Origin: an uncultured Gammaproteobacteria bacterium
Lineage (GTDB): Bacteria; Pseudomonadota; Gammaproteobacteria; Eutrophobiales; Eutrophobiaceae
DNA length: 64,000 nucleotides
Assembly: GCA_943788815.1 (NCBI GenBank)
Contig: CALSRS010000003.1
Coordinates: forward strand, 344,647 to 408,646
Reading direction: 5' to 3'
The notes under the pieces are model-generated. The model did no database searches, was not told the DNA's origin, and saw only the letters and a program-made list of their open reading frames with translations. Made by a program: the position numbers and the translations under genes. Shown in pieces: positions 46,743 to 55,805 of this stretch (its first letter is position 1; the number at the start of each line of letters is the position of its first letter).

Positions 46743-47462
46743 CTACCAGGCTGTTTTAATCTCAAGTCCAAGACCAAAATTTGTTGTATTTGTTCTTCTA
46801 TATTCATTAACCCTGAACTCTGCAACAGCATACAGCTTCTTGAATATTCTTACTCCAAACTGGTTTTCACTAACAATATTATCTCTTTTTTCTCCCGGGA
46901 TCGTTGATTCACGAATATTGTGATCTAAAAAACCACTGAAATATAGCCGATCCGAAATGTATGGGAAGGTCATCGTATATGCATGGGAAAATTGCCAACC
47001 ACCTACATCTCTCTGGTCAAATCTAACGGGGAACACATGAATGCTATATATAATATTAACCGAACTAAAAAAATCATTTAGCCATGATGTATTATTCAAA
47101 CGCCAGCGTACACCAATATGTATTGTGTCATTATTCGCTCCCTTTCTAATAGTATCCTGAACTACAAGATCTAGCGGGTTCCCTTCAGCAAGTTGCCATC
47201 GCAAATTTTGTTCTGTAATTTGAAATCGAGCATTTCCAGTATGCAAGACTCCACCAAAATTAAAAAAACTGAAGTATGAAAGTCTATTAGGCAAAGGGGC
47301 AAAGGTATTAACTGTAAAATCTGAATCACTATTCACATTGCCCAGAACCGGATAAAAATTAAATGCGACCTGTGTGTCAGCAGTTAACGGTATAGCATAT
47401 ATAAACAGGAATAATGCGGAAATAATTCTGGCAAATTTTAACTTTTGATATCGCACTATCAT
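46743..47462 (-). CDS. Putative outer-membrane beta-barrel protein
   Basis: 239 residues: signal peptide (ends PLTAD) and alternating hydrophobic/polar strands through to a C-terminal LGLEIKTAW, with a terminal aromatic residue as barrels need. It lacks TonB plug motifs. Similar in size and style to small nucleoside-channel-like or acyloxyacyl-hydrolase-like barrels, but I cannot assign a family. The stop abuts that of the HTH-receiver gene, one base apart. Confidence 0.6.
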   Translation of the reverse strand: MIVRYQKLKFARIISALFLFIYAIPLTADTQVAFNFYPVLGNVNSDSDFTVNTFAPLPNRLSYFSFFNFGGVLHTGNARFQITEQNLRWQLAEGNPLDLVVQDTIRKGANNDTIHIGVRWRLNNTSWLNDFFSSVNIIYSIHVFPVRFDQRDVGGWQFSHAYTMTFPYISDRLYFSGFLDHNIRESTIPGEKRDNIVSENQFGVRIFKKLYAVAEFRVNEYRRTNTTNFGLGLEIKTAW

Positions 47463-47658
47463 TTGATTAGTTATACATTATTAAATAAGGACCAATGTGT
47501 TTATATTGTAATAATAAAATGTTAACCATGTCACCATTTTGGATTATTATTTACCGCTTATCAGCCTGTTCCTACCGTTTAAAACATCTTGATTATCTTT
47601 AGAATTAATCTTTGCTATACATATTGTAAGTGAATTTAAAAGGCAGGGTTTATATATC

Positions 47659-47868
47659 ATGTTAAAGAAAGATAGCAACAAAGATTTGTCTGATGCTCGA
47701 ATGATTGCCAACAGGCTCAATGATTTATTGCATGACGATGCTTATTATCGGTTGCAACTCAACAAAGAATTGTCCAGTGAAATTGATCCTATGAAATGGT
47801 CTGAAAATGTATATACGCGTTGTCAATTAGCTGAAGCACTTTGCCGAAAATTAAGTGGAATAATGTGA
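47659..47868 (+). CDS. Small hypothetical protein
   Basis: 69 residues, charged and probably helical (LSDARMIANRLNDLLHDDAYYRLQLN...), cytoplasmic. I do not recognise it. It stands alone between a barrel gene and a GNAT gene. The ribosome site is poor (GGCAGGG 13 bases upstream), but codon use and amino-acid composition look like those of a real protein. Confidence 0.5.
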   Translation: MLKKDSNKDLSDARMIANRLNDLLHDDAYYRLQLNKELSSEIDPMKWSENVYTRCQLAEALCRKLSGIM

Positions 47869-47897
47869 TTTATATTTCATAAATATTGGAAATAATA

Positions 47898-48425
47898 TTA
47901 AGGAAGTATCAGATTTTTCCATTCATAGCAAAGGCTGGTGATCTCAATCTTTCCTATTGTGTCTTTACGAGTATCACCATTGTTTTTTGCCCCAGTCCTT
48001 TCATAAAAGTGGGTAAAGACATTGTCATTTAATACCCATACGTAACATTTATCATGGCCGGTTTTGATGAAATCAGAGAATAATGCTTTTAGTAACGTGA
48101 AGCCAGATCCTTGACCATGAAATTGTTTTAACAGGTATATGCTGTAAATTTCAGCAAAATCAGAGTATTTTTCATCCCTTGCCTCTCCCCCTGAAGTGAA
48201 ACCGACAATACCAAATTTCTCGTGTTCAACAACACATACAGGATGAGTTTTTACAGCAGTGACTTCCAACCAAAGCTCATATCGTTCATTGAATTCTAGT
48301 GGTAATTCCCTTAAATACTCTTTTGGCAATATATTTTTATAGGATTCTCGCCACGAATTGATATGAACATTTGCTATTCCAGCAGCATCTCCTTCAGTCG
48401 CTTTTCTGATAATAATTTCAGACAT
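47898..48425 (-). CDS. GNAT-family N-acetyltransferase
   Basis: 175 residues with the GNAT fold: N-terminal IIIRKATEGDAAGIANVHINSWRESYKN, acetyl-CoA loop LKQFHGQGSGFTLL (Q/RxxGxG/A motif A), and CYVWVLNDNVFTHFYERTGAK near the end. Substrate unknown; related enzymes acetylate small molecules or protein N-termini. Single gene. Confidence 0.88.
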   Translation of the reverse strand: MSEIIIRKATEGDAAGIANVHINSWRESYKNILPKEYLRELPLEFNERYELWLEVTAVKTHPVCVVEHEKFGIVGFTSGGEARDEKYSDFAEIYSIYLLKQFHGQGSGFTLLKALFSDFIKTGHDKCYVWVLNDNVFTHFYERTGAKNNGDTRKDTIGKIEITSLCYEWKNLILP

Positions 48426-48540
48426 GTAATCCCTTTATTTAATTAAAATTTAATATATTTTATGTTATTGGTAAGCCCAGTATATAGAATATACTGAGAA
48501 ATATATTTTATTTAAAACGAGTGTAAAGAGAAAACAATAA

Positions 48541-49605
48541 TTGAAGAAAAACAATAAAATCTTTCTGTTTGTCACCGCAGTAATATGTATTTTGATTGTT
48601 ACAGTTTTGCTTATTCGTCTTAAAGATAACAATAGTGTTGATTTGTCTGAAGATGTTACAGCCTTTTATAAGGGCAATAGCATTCGATTTATCGTCCCTT
48701 CTTCTCCAGGTGGTGGCTTTGACGAATATACTCGTATGCTGGTTCCATATCTTGAAAAACATTCTGGTGCGACTGTCAAAGTTATTAACAGGCCTGGAGC
48801 CGGCGGTATGCTTGCGGCAAATGAATTGTTTCAATCCCCCAGGGATGGATTAACAATCGGAATGATGAATGGACTTGCCATGGTAACGAATCGCCTGGTA
48901 GGTATTGAGGGTGCAAATTATATAGTTGAAGAATTTGAATATCTGGGCAGGGTAGTGGATGACCGGCGGGTATTGAGTATTGCTATCGACAATAAAATCC
49001 AGACTATCGATGACGTCTGGAATTCAGTTGAAATTATCAAATTGGGTGCCACAGGTCTGGGGGGTAGCGCTTATGTAGATGGTGTTATCAGCAAAGAGGC
49101 TTTCAAAATGAATGTGCAGATCATTCATGGTTTTGATAGTTCATCTGCCGTTAGACAATCCTTATTAAGAGGAAATATCGATGGAGCGTGGGGATCCTAT
49201 GGCAGCGCGGAAGATGGTGTCGAAGCAGGATTAGAAAGGATAATTTTGCAGAGCGGAAGACAGCGATCAAAAGATATCCCCGATGTACCCGCCATATTTG
49301 AATTTATAGACCGGACTGAGGATCCAGTTCGAACTGAGAAAATCCTGTCGGCATGGGATGCATTAATATCTGTAGGACGTCCAGTTGCAACCGCACCAGG
49401 CACCCAGGAAAACCGCGTTGCATTTTTGCGAGCAGTATTTGCAAAGGCAATGAATGATCCGGAATTTATACAACGGGCAGCTCAGGCTGGCAGGGAAATA
49501 AATTTTGCCAGTAGTGACGAGATGATGGAGATTATTATTGGTGCAACACAAATGGATCCTGATATTGAGGCGCTATTTACCAGAGCGGTAAGAGGAGAAT
49601 TATAA
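48541..49605 (+). CDS. TctC/Bug-type solute-binding protein, membrane-anchored
   Basis: 354 residues of the tripartite tricarboxylate transporter binding-protein family: IRFIVPSSPGGGFDEYTRMLVPYL and VINRPGAGGMLAANEL are the signature regions. The N-terminal hydrophobic segment (about 8-25) looks like an uncleaved anchor. The start codon is TTG with AAAGAGAA upstream. No tctA or tctB transporter genes adjoin it, so it is an orphan binding protein that may serve in sensing or use a distant transporter. Ligand probably a carboxylate. Confidence 0.82.
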   Translation: MKKNNKIFLFVTAVICILIVTVLLIRLKDNNSVDLSEDVTAFYKGNSIRFIVPSSPGGGFDEYTRMLVPYLEKHSGATVKVINRPGAGGMLAANELFQSPRDGLTIGMMNGLAMVTNRLVGIEGANYIVEEFEYLGRVVDDRRVLSIAIDNKIQTIDDVWNSVEIIKLGATGLGGSAYVDGVISKEAFKMNVQIIHGFDSSSAVRQSLLRGNIDGAWGSYGSAEDGVEAGLERIILQSGRQRSKDIPDVPAIFEFIDRTEDPVRTEKILSAWDALISVGRPVATAPGTQENRVAFLRAVFAKAMNDPEFIQRAAQAGREINFASSDEMMEIIIGATQMDPDIEALFTRAVRGEL

Positions 49606-49728
49606 AGTAGTATCAAAATAGTAAAATGGAACGCAATTTTTTCTGATAGTTAATCAATACGAGCATTTGAGATTAAATAAAAATTTTGTGCTGGGCATTA
49701 AGCACTGATTAAATTGATTTTTTGATTA

Positions 49729-50508
49729 TCAGGCACTAAGTTCCGCATCTTTTTTAAAATATTTAATTATCGTACCTGAAATTACTCCCAGACTTGCCAT
49801 GGTCCAGACTATGACTGCACCTGTGGGTAGATCCAGAATTGCGGACAATATGATCCCGGAAAAATAAGAGATCGAAGCTAGTGCATACCCCGACCACAAT
49901 TTAGCTTTTCCTCTTAATCGAGTTGTTGCCAAAGCGGGAATAATCAGGCTGGCAAAAACCAGGTAAACCCCAACGAGTTGTACCGATGCAGTAATAGCAA
50001 ATGAGAACGTCAGGTAAAAAACAATTCGCCCACGCCTTTGATACACGAGGAACCAAACCGCCAGTAATATGGCATACAAGATCGCAATGGGGATCAGGAC
50101 ATCCCATGTGGACCAGAGTATCTGCCCAACAAGGAGATCTTTTAAATATTCGCCTCCATGGGGATTTTCTGCAAGTAACAAAATACTCCCGGTAGCTGCC
50201 AGAACGAACAGCGTTCCAATAATGGGTTCTTGAAACTGCTGCCAGTGTTTTTCTGTCCAGTTTAATAATGCTGCCGCGAGTAAGGCGGCGACTACCGCTG
50301 CTACCTGTACCATAACGCCTTCCGTTTCGCCTATTAAAGTATCGGCGGCGATGACACCCAATCCGGCAATTTGGGCAATTGCAAGGTCAATAAAGATGAT
50401 CCCTCTTCTTAGCACTTCCTGGCCCATAGGAACATGAGTGCTCGATACTAGTATACCCGCCACTATGGCAGGTCCGATGATAGACCAATCCATGATCTCC
50501 AGGTTCAT
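49729..50508 (-). CDS. Metal ABC transporter permease (ZnuB-like)
   Basis: 259-residue inner-membrane permease with about eight helices, of the ZnuB/TroC type (IGPAIVAGILVSSTHVPMGQEVLRRGIIFIDLAIAQIAGLGV at the start). Its start overlaps the stop of the binding-protein gene by four bases. It would move zinc (or manganese) through the membrane. No ATPase gene is found in this operon. Confidence 0.87.
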   Translation of the reverse strand: MNLEIMDWSIIGPAIVAGILVSSTHVPMGQEVLRRGIIFIDLAIAQIAGLGVIAADTLIGETEGVMVQVAAVVAALLAAALLNWTEKHWQQFQEPIIGTLFVLAATGSILLLAENPHGGEYLKDLLVGQILWSTWDVLIPIAILYAILLAVWFLVYQRRGRIVFYLTFSFAITASVQLVGVYLVFASLIIPALATTRLRGKAKLWSGYALASISYFSGIILSAILDLPTGAVIVWTMASLGVISGTIIKYFKKDAELSA

Positions 50509-51401
50509 TTTGTGATTTCCACAAAGCGGTCAATGATGTCATCAAACATAGAGAATAAGTTATTAGCCTTTTCAGTTCCTCCAATGGTGAGAGGTAAGAG
50601 GAGCATTGGAATTCCACTTCGTTCTGATAGCCATTGTGATGATTTTGCGTTCTGAAAAGGTGTGCGAATGATATAGTCGGCACCGCCACTAGAAAACTGG
50701 GAGGCAAGATTACTCAAGTATGAAACAGAGGGCGGAATGCCCGGTGTTGATTCCAGGTTGGCGACTTCTTCCATGCCCAGCCACCGAAGTAAATAGGGCC
50801 ACGAATTATGGTGTGAAATTACTTTTTTACCCTTTAATGGTTTTATTCGATCTTCCCATTTTATAATGGCATCGTTCCATCTTTGAATAAAATGATCTAA
50901 GCCCTGTTGATATAAATTAGAGTTTTGCTTATCCAGTTGCATCATGCGTTGCGCCAGGACTGAGGCAATAATGGTAATGTTATGTGGATTAGTATGTACA
51001 TGAGGGTTTCCCTCAGGATGAACATCTCCCTGGCTACGATCCAAATTCGTTGGAATTTGTAGTTTATCCACATAGTCGCTGGCAAAAATATGACCAGTAC
51101 TTCCAGCTTGTACCTTAGGATTATTTGCCTTGGTAAGTAGCAATGGTAACCAGCCAATTTCCAGCTGCGCACCGCTACAAATTACAATATCAGCACGCCT
51201 GACCCGTGAAATTAAACTTGGTCTGGCCTGGATATAATGTGGGTCCTGAAGCGCTGTGGTCGCACTGTAGGTATCAACTTTATCACCACCTATTTCATCA
51301 GCCAGGGCAGCCCATTCAGGTTCGCAGGCGAAAATGTTTAAATCCGCATGCACATGACCTGTAGCACCAGTAAGTAATAGGCAAAGTATCAGCTTTTTCA
51401 T
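50505..51401 (-). CDS. Metal ABC transporter binding protein (ZnuA-like)
   Basis: 298 residues with a signal peptide (ends GHVHA). Metal-ligand histidines are visible in ALQDPHYIQARP, in NPHVHTNPHN and in KVISHHNSWPYL. There is no long His-rich loop, but DVHPEGNPHVHT is modestly His-rich. It delivers zinc to the permease. GGGAGG five bases upstream of ATG. It follows the outer-membrane channel gene by 14 bases. Confidence 0.88.
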   Translation of the reverse strand: MKKLILCLLLTGATGHVHADLNIFACEPEWAALADEIGGDKVDTYSATTALQDPHYIQARPSLISRVRRADIVICSGAQLEIGWLPLLLTKANNPKVQAGSTGHIFASDYVDKLQIPTNLDRSQGDVHPEGNPHVHTNPHNITIIASVLAQRMMQLDKQNSNLYQQGLDHFIQRWNDAIIKWEDRIKPLKGKKVISHHNSWPYLLRWLGMEEVANLESTPGIPPSVSYLSNLASQFSSGGADYIIRTPFQNAKSSQWLSERSGIPMLLLPLTIGGTEKANNLFSMFDDIIDRFVEITK

Positions 51402-51415
51402 GTCATCCTCCCGAA

Positions 51416-52771
51416 TTAAAATGAATGGCCGCCATGGGCACCAATACTATGAATATACTGCAGACCGAATTGAGTATCTGGACCGACAACTGATTCATCC
51501 TGGGTGAGTTGAAATCGGATTCGGCTGAATTCACTATTGGACCAGTCAATCATAACGCTGTATCGCTCTGGGTCTTTACCATTTGTTGCAAAGGGTGTGT
51601 CGTTAAATAATGGTCCCAATGCATCAGTCACTAACCTGTCATAGCGAACACCAAAACGCCATCTCGGAAAAGGTTGATAGACAGCCTGTACATATAATCC
51701 TCCTTGCTCTGTGTTATATGCCAAATCTCTTTCATCAGGCAATGTATAGTTTCCTTCTTCGCTACGGTACAGGTATTCGGTTTGTAATATTAAGTTACGT
51801 TGTTGCCAGTTCCCGTAGGGGGACCATTTCCACACTAAACTTGCGATTAAAAGATCTGTCTTTCCATTAAATATAAGGGGGTCATCTTCTTCACCAGATG
51901 GTCTATCTGTACTATCTGTATTTAGATAGGATAGACCTGCCAACCAGCTGTGACTGTCTCCAATGTCACCACCCGCTTTAGCAAACAATGAATATCCTCC
52001 GACGCCTGTGTTACTTGCACCACCGGCTGGAAAGCGATCTCCTCTTAACAGTTCACCACCCAATTCCATGTAGAGATCCGTTGGAGGTAGCCATCTGAAT
52101 TGCAGGCCATCATCTATATACTGGTTCCCCAGTAAAACCTGGTAACTCAATGGTTGATCTGCAAAATCCCAACTGTGGGCATGTTTGCTGTTTAGGTAAC
52201 CAATCTCTGAAAAGAACCGACCAAATCGAAGAGATGTGCCACCGGGTAAGGCAGTTGTTTCTATCCATGCCTCTTCTATTTCAATTATGGGTTCACCATC
52301 TTCAAGAACAATTGGGGCGGTTAGCCAGGCTGTAAATTTATCATCCACATTGGCACTAATATCTATTTCAGTCTCACCCAATGAGAGGCCTTCACTTACT
52401 GGGCCAGCCTCCCCGGCCAGGGGAAATCCGGGGATTTCGTATCCTTGTGCGTCGTTATCAAAATTCCAGGCAAAACCTTCAAATATAACGCCTATCGCCG
52501 GATTAAAGCCGGTGTTACCACTTCGTTGAGCTGATCTTGGCGCTTCAGATATAACCGGAACAGCTTGCGAACTCTGGCTTACATTTACAACTTGTTGTTC
52601 TGCTGCGGCGAGTCGGTTCTCCAGATTTTTGATTTTGGCGTCATAATCCTGCTTTAATTGTTCAATCTCAGAACGTAATTGTTCAATATTAATATCTACT
52701 GGTTGTGCAACTAGAGTAATGCTCGTTAACTGCAGTAATACAGATAAGATATACGTTAGTAAGATGCGCAT
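51416..52771 (-). CDS. Outer-membrane channel with coiled-coil N-terminus, zinc operon
   Basis: 451 residues. Signal peptide (ends LVAQP), then a coiled coil (about 28-62, IEQLRSEIEQLKQDYDAKIK) and a barrel region rich in aromatic strands that ends AHGGHSF with terminal phenylalanine. It has no TonB plug. The layout resembles porins of the OprO/phosphate type, and in the zinc operon it likely gives the metal a passage through the outer membrane. The His-rich tail (HSIGAHGGHSF) fits metal binding. Confidence 0.72.
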   Translation of the reverse strand: MRILLTYILSVLLQLTSITLVAQPVDINIEQLRSEIEQLKQDYDAKIKNLENRLAAAEQQVVNVSQSSQAVPVISEAPRSAQRSGNTGFNPAIGVIFEGFAWNFDNDAQGYEIPGFPLAGEAGPVSEGLSLGETEIDISANVDDKFTAWLTAPIVLEDGEPIIEIEEAWIETTALPGGTSLRFGRFFSEIGYLNSKHAHSWDFADQPLSYQVLLGNQYIDDGLQFRWLPPTDLYMELGGELLRGDRFPAGGASNTGVGGYSLFAKAGGDIGDSHSWLAGLSYLNTDSTDRPSGEEDDPLIFNGKTDLLIASLVWKWSPYGNWQQRNLILQTEYLYRSEEGNYTLPDERDLAYNTEQGGLYVQAVYQPFPRWRFGVRYDRLVTDALGPLFNDTPFATNGKDPERYSVMIDWSNSEFSRIRFQLTQDESVVGPDTQFGLQYIHSIGAHGGHSF

Positions 52772-52802
52772 ATATACCTCCTAAATAATAAAAAAAAACA
52801 AA

Positions 52803-52817
52803 TACACAATATGTGTA
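52803..52817. promoter_or_regulatory. Inverted repeat in the zinc operon leader
   Basis: TACACA-ATA-TGTGTA between the DUF2946-like gene and the channel gene. It could be an operator for a metal-dependent regulator. It does not match the classical Zur consensus well. Confidence 0.3.
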
Positions 52818-52831
52818 CTACGGAATTATTT

Positions 52832-53107
52832 TTAGACGGTAACTGGAGGTGCGCGCTGAGAAAAGGCGTTTGGAAATGGCTTTAATGAAAGTAGTATATC
52901 TGTACTAATAAAAACTCCATCTATATTCCTGACTAGAGGAATATCCAGGTTTACAACAGGAATTCCCTTTGCATGGTGAGATTGACTAAGACAGAGCTGG
53001 CAATTTATTTCAGCATCATGAACCGTGGCATGGACGACTAAAGTGAGCTGACCAATCAGTATGACCAGTGCAAGCAGAATTACTCTATTTCGTAATGCAT
53101 TTGACAT
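52832..53107 (-). CDS. DUF2946-like small exported protein, head of zinc operon
   Basis: 91 residues with an N-terminal hydrophobic segment, then a metal-binding-looking patch: ATVHDAEINCQLCLSQSHHAKG (CxxC plus three or four His) and a RAPPV end that is typical of DUF2946 proteins. Such proteins are found next to zinc or copper uptake genes. It is the first gene of the four-gene cluster and may bind metal in the periplasm. Confidence 0.68.
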   Translation of the reverse strand: MSNALRNRVILLALVILIGQLTLVVHATVHDAEINCQLCLSQSHHAKGIPVVNLDIPLVRNIDGVFISTDILLSLKPFPNAFSQRAPPVTV

Positions 53108-53384
53108 GGCAAAATACTATTATACTTGAAGTCACAGACGCAACAGATTTATGAAAATTTCAGATTTATATTAAATATCTAAGTTTTTGTGCATATGGTG
53201 GAGGTGGCAGGGTCTAAGATATACACTAAGTGTCTGTTATATTTATTATTTAATGACAATTATTCTTAATTATCTCCGACCTCATTATTTTTAGCCTTTA
53301 CAACATATTGAACAAAGCCTTGGTTACTATGATTATTGATAACTATTTAAAGAACACAGACCCTTTGATTTATTTTTCTCAATT

Positions 53385-54203
53385 ATGAAAATAACAGGTC
53401 ATATCAAGAAAATGGTGACGTCGCTAGAATCACCCGTTGAATATCAGCTACCTGTTGACGATAAGCTGGTCTCTTTAAACGACTATATTGGTAAATCGAT
53501 ATCTCTGAAGTACAGTGGTGAAATCAACTGCATAGCTTGTGGAAATAGAACCAATAAAAGTTTTAATCAGGGTCATTGTTATCGCTGCTTTATTTCCCTT
53601 GCATCCTGTGACATGTGCATCATGAAACCGGAGACCTGTCACTATCATCTTGGTACCTGCCGCGAACCCGCATGGGGAGAAAGCCAATGTATGCAACATC
53701 ATTATGTCTACCTTGCCAATTCCTCCGGAATTAAAGTTGGCATAACCCGTGGGACGCAAATCCCAACACGTTGGATAGACCAGGGCGCCAGTCAGGCATT
53801 ACCGATATTTTGCGTTAGCAATCGTTTGTTATCTGGAAAAATAGAGATGGCAATTAAAGCCCATGTCTCAGATCGTACTGATTGGAGAAAGATGCTCAAA
53901 GCTAAAGCAGAAAACGTCGATCTGCTGGAAAAAAGAGATGAGCTGGTGCGTATTGCCGAAACAGAAATTAATAAAATTAAAGAAGAATATACCGAGACCG
54001 ATATAGAATTTCTCGGCGACGCCGAGCCCGTCATTATCAATTACCCGGTTGAAGACTACCCGGCAAAGGTAACGTCACTTAATTTTGACAAAACGCCTGA
54101 AATTGAAGGTGTGTTAAAAGGAATAAAAGGACAGTACCTGATCCTGGATACAGGTGTTTTGAATATTCGTAAATTTGCAGGTTACTTAATCACCCTCAAC
54201 TGA
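53385..54203 (+). CDS. DUF2797 family protein
   Basis: 272 residues, cytoplasmic, matching DUF2797 in two blocks: a cysteine-rich part (INCIACGNRTNKSF...GHCYRCF...CDMCIMKPETCHYHLGTC) that probably binds zinc, and the downstream HYVYLANSSGIKVGITR. Function is not established. It is the last chromosomal gene before the integrated element. Confidence 0.85.
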   Translation: MKITGHIKKMVTSLESPVEYQLPVDDKLVSLNDYIGKSISLKYSGEINCIACGNRTNKSFNQGHCYRCFISLASCDMCIMKPETCHYHLGTCREPAWGESQCMQHHYVYLANSSGIKVGITRGTQIPTRWIDQGASQALPIFCVSNRLLSGKIEMAIKAHVSDRTDWRKMLKAKAENVDLLEKRDELVRIAETEINKIKEEYTETDIEFLGDAEPVIINYPVEDYPAKVTSLNFDKTPEIEGVLKGIKGQYLILDTGVLNIRKFAGYLITLN

Positions 54204-54397
54204 CACACGTTTTAGAAATTCTAAGGGGTCAGAGAACTTGAACGCTGAAACTAAAACCTGTTAACTATTTAGTATCGGCAATGAAAATCGATGGGAATGT
54301 TTTTTTTAGGAGGTATGTAGGAATATCGGGAACTATTTGAAGTAAACTGATTTTAATTATGATTTTTGCCACCAGGCATTATTGCCCGGTGGCTAAT

Positions 54398-54411
54398 TGG
54401 TGGAGGCGGCG
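54398..54411 (-). other. Putative attachment site (tmRNA 3'-end remnant)
   Basis: The minus strand reads CGCCGCCTCCACCA, the form of the 3' end of many gammaproteobacterial tmRNA genes including CCA. No tmRNA body lies to the right of it, because that is where the integrase begins. This is what one expects for the copy left behind after integration at the end of ssrA, with the intact gene at the other end of the island (inference). Confidence 0.5.
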
Positions 54412-54514
54412 TCCACTTAACCATCGTACATATTTGTACAAACAACCCTCGAAATATAAGCCATAAGCGAGTAAATACCCATACTTCAGTTCAGCATGAT
54501 TCTTTTGCGTACGC

Positions 54515-54520
54515 TATAAT
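54515..54520 (+). promoter_or_regulatory. Integrase promoter -10 box
   Basis: Consensus TATAAT 41 bases upstream of the integrase ATG. No good -35 is present, and an inverted repeat TGTAC-N8-GTACA (54533-54550) lies between it and the start, where an element-encoded regulator could bind. Confidence 0.4.
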
Positions 54521-54560
54521 CCATATGTAAACTGTACACTAATCCGTACACGAGAAGGTT

Positions 54561-55805
54561 ATGGCAAAAGGCATTCATTTACTAACTGATTTGCGCATAA
54601 AGAAATCAAAGAGCGGTCAAACGCTTAATGATGGCGGGGGTTTGTACCTGCAAGTTAGAAAGTCAGGAACAAAGGATTGGTTCTACAGGTATGAGTTTGA
54701 AGGAAACGGACGAAAGAAAGGATTGGGGTCGTATTCGACCATATCTTTACAAAATGCGAGAGAACAAGCGCAAAATTGCCGTCTGTTAAGAAATAGGGGA
54801 ATTGACCCGATTCACCATTCCAAGCAGCAAAAAAAGGAAGCTAAAACTCAGTCTCAAATCAAAGAGGCTAAATCAAAGACTTTCAAGCTATGTGCATTGG
54901 AATACATTAAAGATAAAAAGGTTGAATGGACGAATGCAAAGCACCAGTATCAATGGACTCAATCACTCGAACATTATGCCTTTCCTATTTTTGGAGACTT
55001 GCCCGTTCAGGAAATCAATACGGGTTTAGTTGTGGATGCTTTAAAGGCTATTTGGACAACAAAAACAGAAACAGCAACAAGGGTGCGTCAAAGAATTGAA
55101 GCAATACTCGATTATGCAAAAACTTTAAATTATAGAGCGGGTGAGAATCCCGCTAGATGGAAAGGGCATTTAGATAAAGTGCTTTCTAGTCCAAACAAAG
55201 TTCGTGAAGTTATTCATCATCCAGCAATGCCTTATATTGAAATACCTGCCTACTATCAAGAAATCGCAAAAAAACAAACGATAGGGGGTCTCGCATTGTC
55301 ATTTCAAATTCTGAGCGCGACCCGAAGTGGTGAGGCAAGGGGGGCAACTTGGGAAGAAATAGATTTAAAAAACGACATCTGGAATATTTCATCAGAAAGA
55401 ATGAAAACGAGAAGACCTTTTAGAGTACCGCTGACCCCAGAAGTAAGAAGAATACTGAAAGCGGCAAAACCATTTAAACAGAACGGGTTTATTTTTCCTG
55501 GCTTATCTGGAGCTAAACCAATATCTGATACGGCAGTAAGAAGTATTTTAAAGGAAACACATCCTAAATTGACTGTTCATGGCTTCCGCTCCACATTCAG
55601 AGATTGGTGTGCTGAACAGACAAATTTTCCAAGAGAAGTTGCTGAATCAGCATTGGCTCATGTATTAGAGAATAAGACTGAAGCGGCTTACCAGCGCGGT
55701 GATTTGATGCTAAAGCGTAGAAAGCTAATGGAGTCATGGTCTAAATATTTGACTGTTCGCTCCAACAGCAAAGTTGTCCCAATTCGGAAAAAGAAGAATG
55801 GTTGA
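54561..55805 (+). CDS. P4-type tyrosine integrase
   Basis: 414-residue site-specific recombinase. The N-terminal arm-binding domain (DUF4102: LTDLRIKKSKSGQTLNDGGGLYLQV) is followed by the core domain and the catalytic domain with R in LSATRSGEARG, HGFR, H in ALAHVLE and the nucleophile Y in AAYQRGDLMLKRRKLMESW. It is intact. It lies at the left end of the island next to the attachment site, as is usual for islands in tRNA or tmRNA genes. The next gene overlaps its end by eight bases. Confidence 0.95.
   Translation: MAKGIHLLTDLRIKKSKSGQTLNDGGGLYLQVRKSGTKDWFYRYEFEGNGRKKGLGSYSTISLQNAREQAQNCRLLRNRGIDPIHHSKQQKKEAKTQSQIKEAKSKTFKLCALEYIKDKKVEWTNAKHQYQWTQSLEHYAFPIFGDLPVQEINTGLVVDALKAIWTTKTETATRVRQRIEAILDYAKTLNYRAGENPARWKGHLDKVLSSPNKVREVIHHPAMPYIEIPAYYQEIAKKQTIGGLALSFQILSATRSGEARGATWEEIDLKNDIWNISSERMKTRRPFRVPLTPEVRRILKAAKPFKQNGFIFPGLSGAKPISDTAVRSILKETHPKLTVHGFRSTFRDWCAEQTNFPREVAESALAHVLENKTEAAYQRGDLMLKRRKLMESWSKYLTVRSNSKVVPIRKKKNG

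Larger units (their letters stand above)
54204..54560. other. Left boundary of integrated element and integrase leader
   Basis: 357 bases without a gene. It holds a hairpin GCCACC-A-GGCA / TGCC-C-GGTGGC (54368-54393), the tmRNA-end-like word (54398-54411), repeated GTACA words (54426, 54436, 54533, 54546) and a TATAAT -10 box upstream of the integrase. Confidence 0.6.

Noticed and set aside
54368..54393. Hairpin GCCACC...GGTGGC as a terminator
   Set aside because: No T-run follows on either strand. Kept only as a possible remnant of the tmRNA downstream region.
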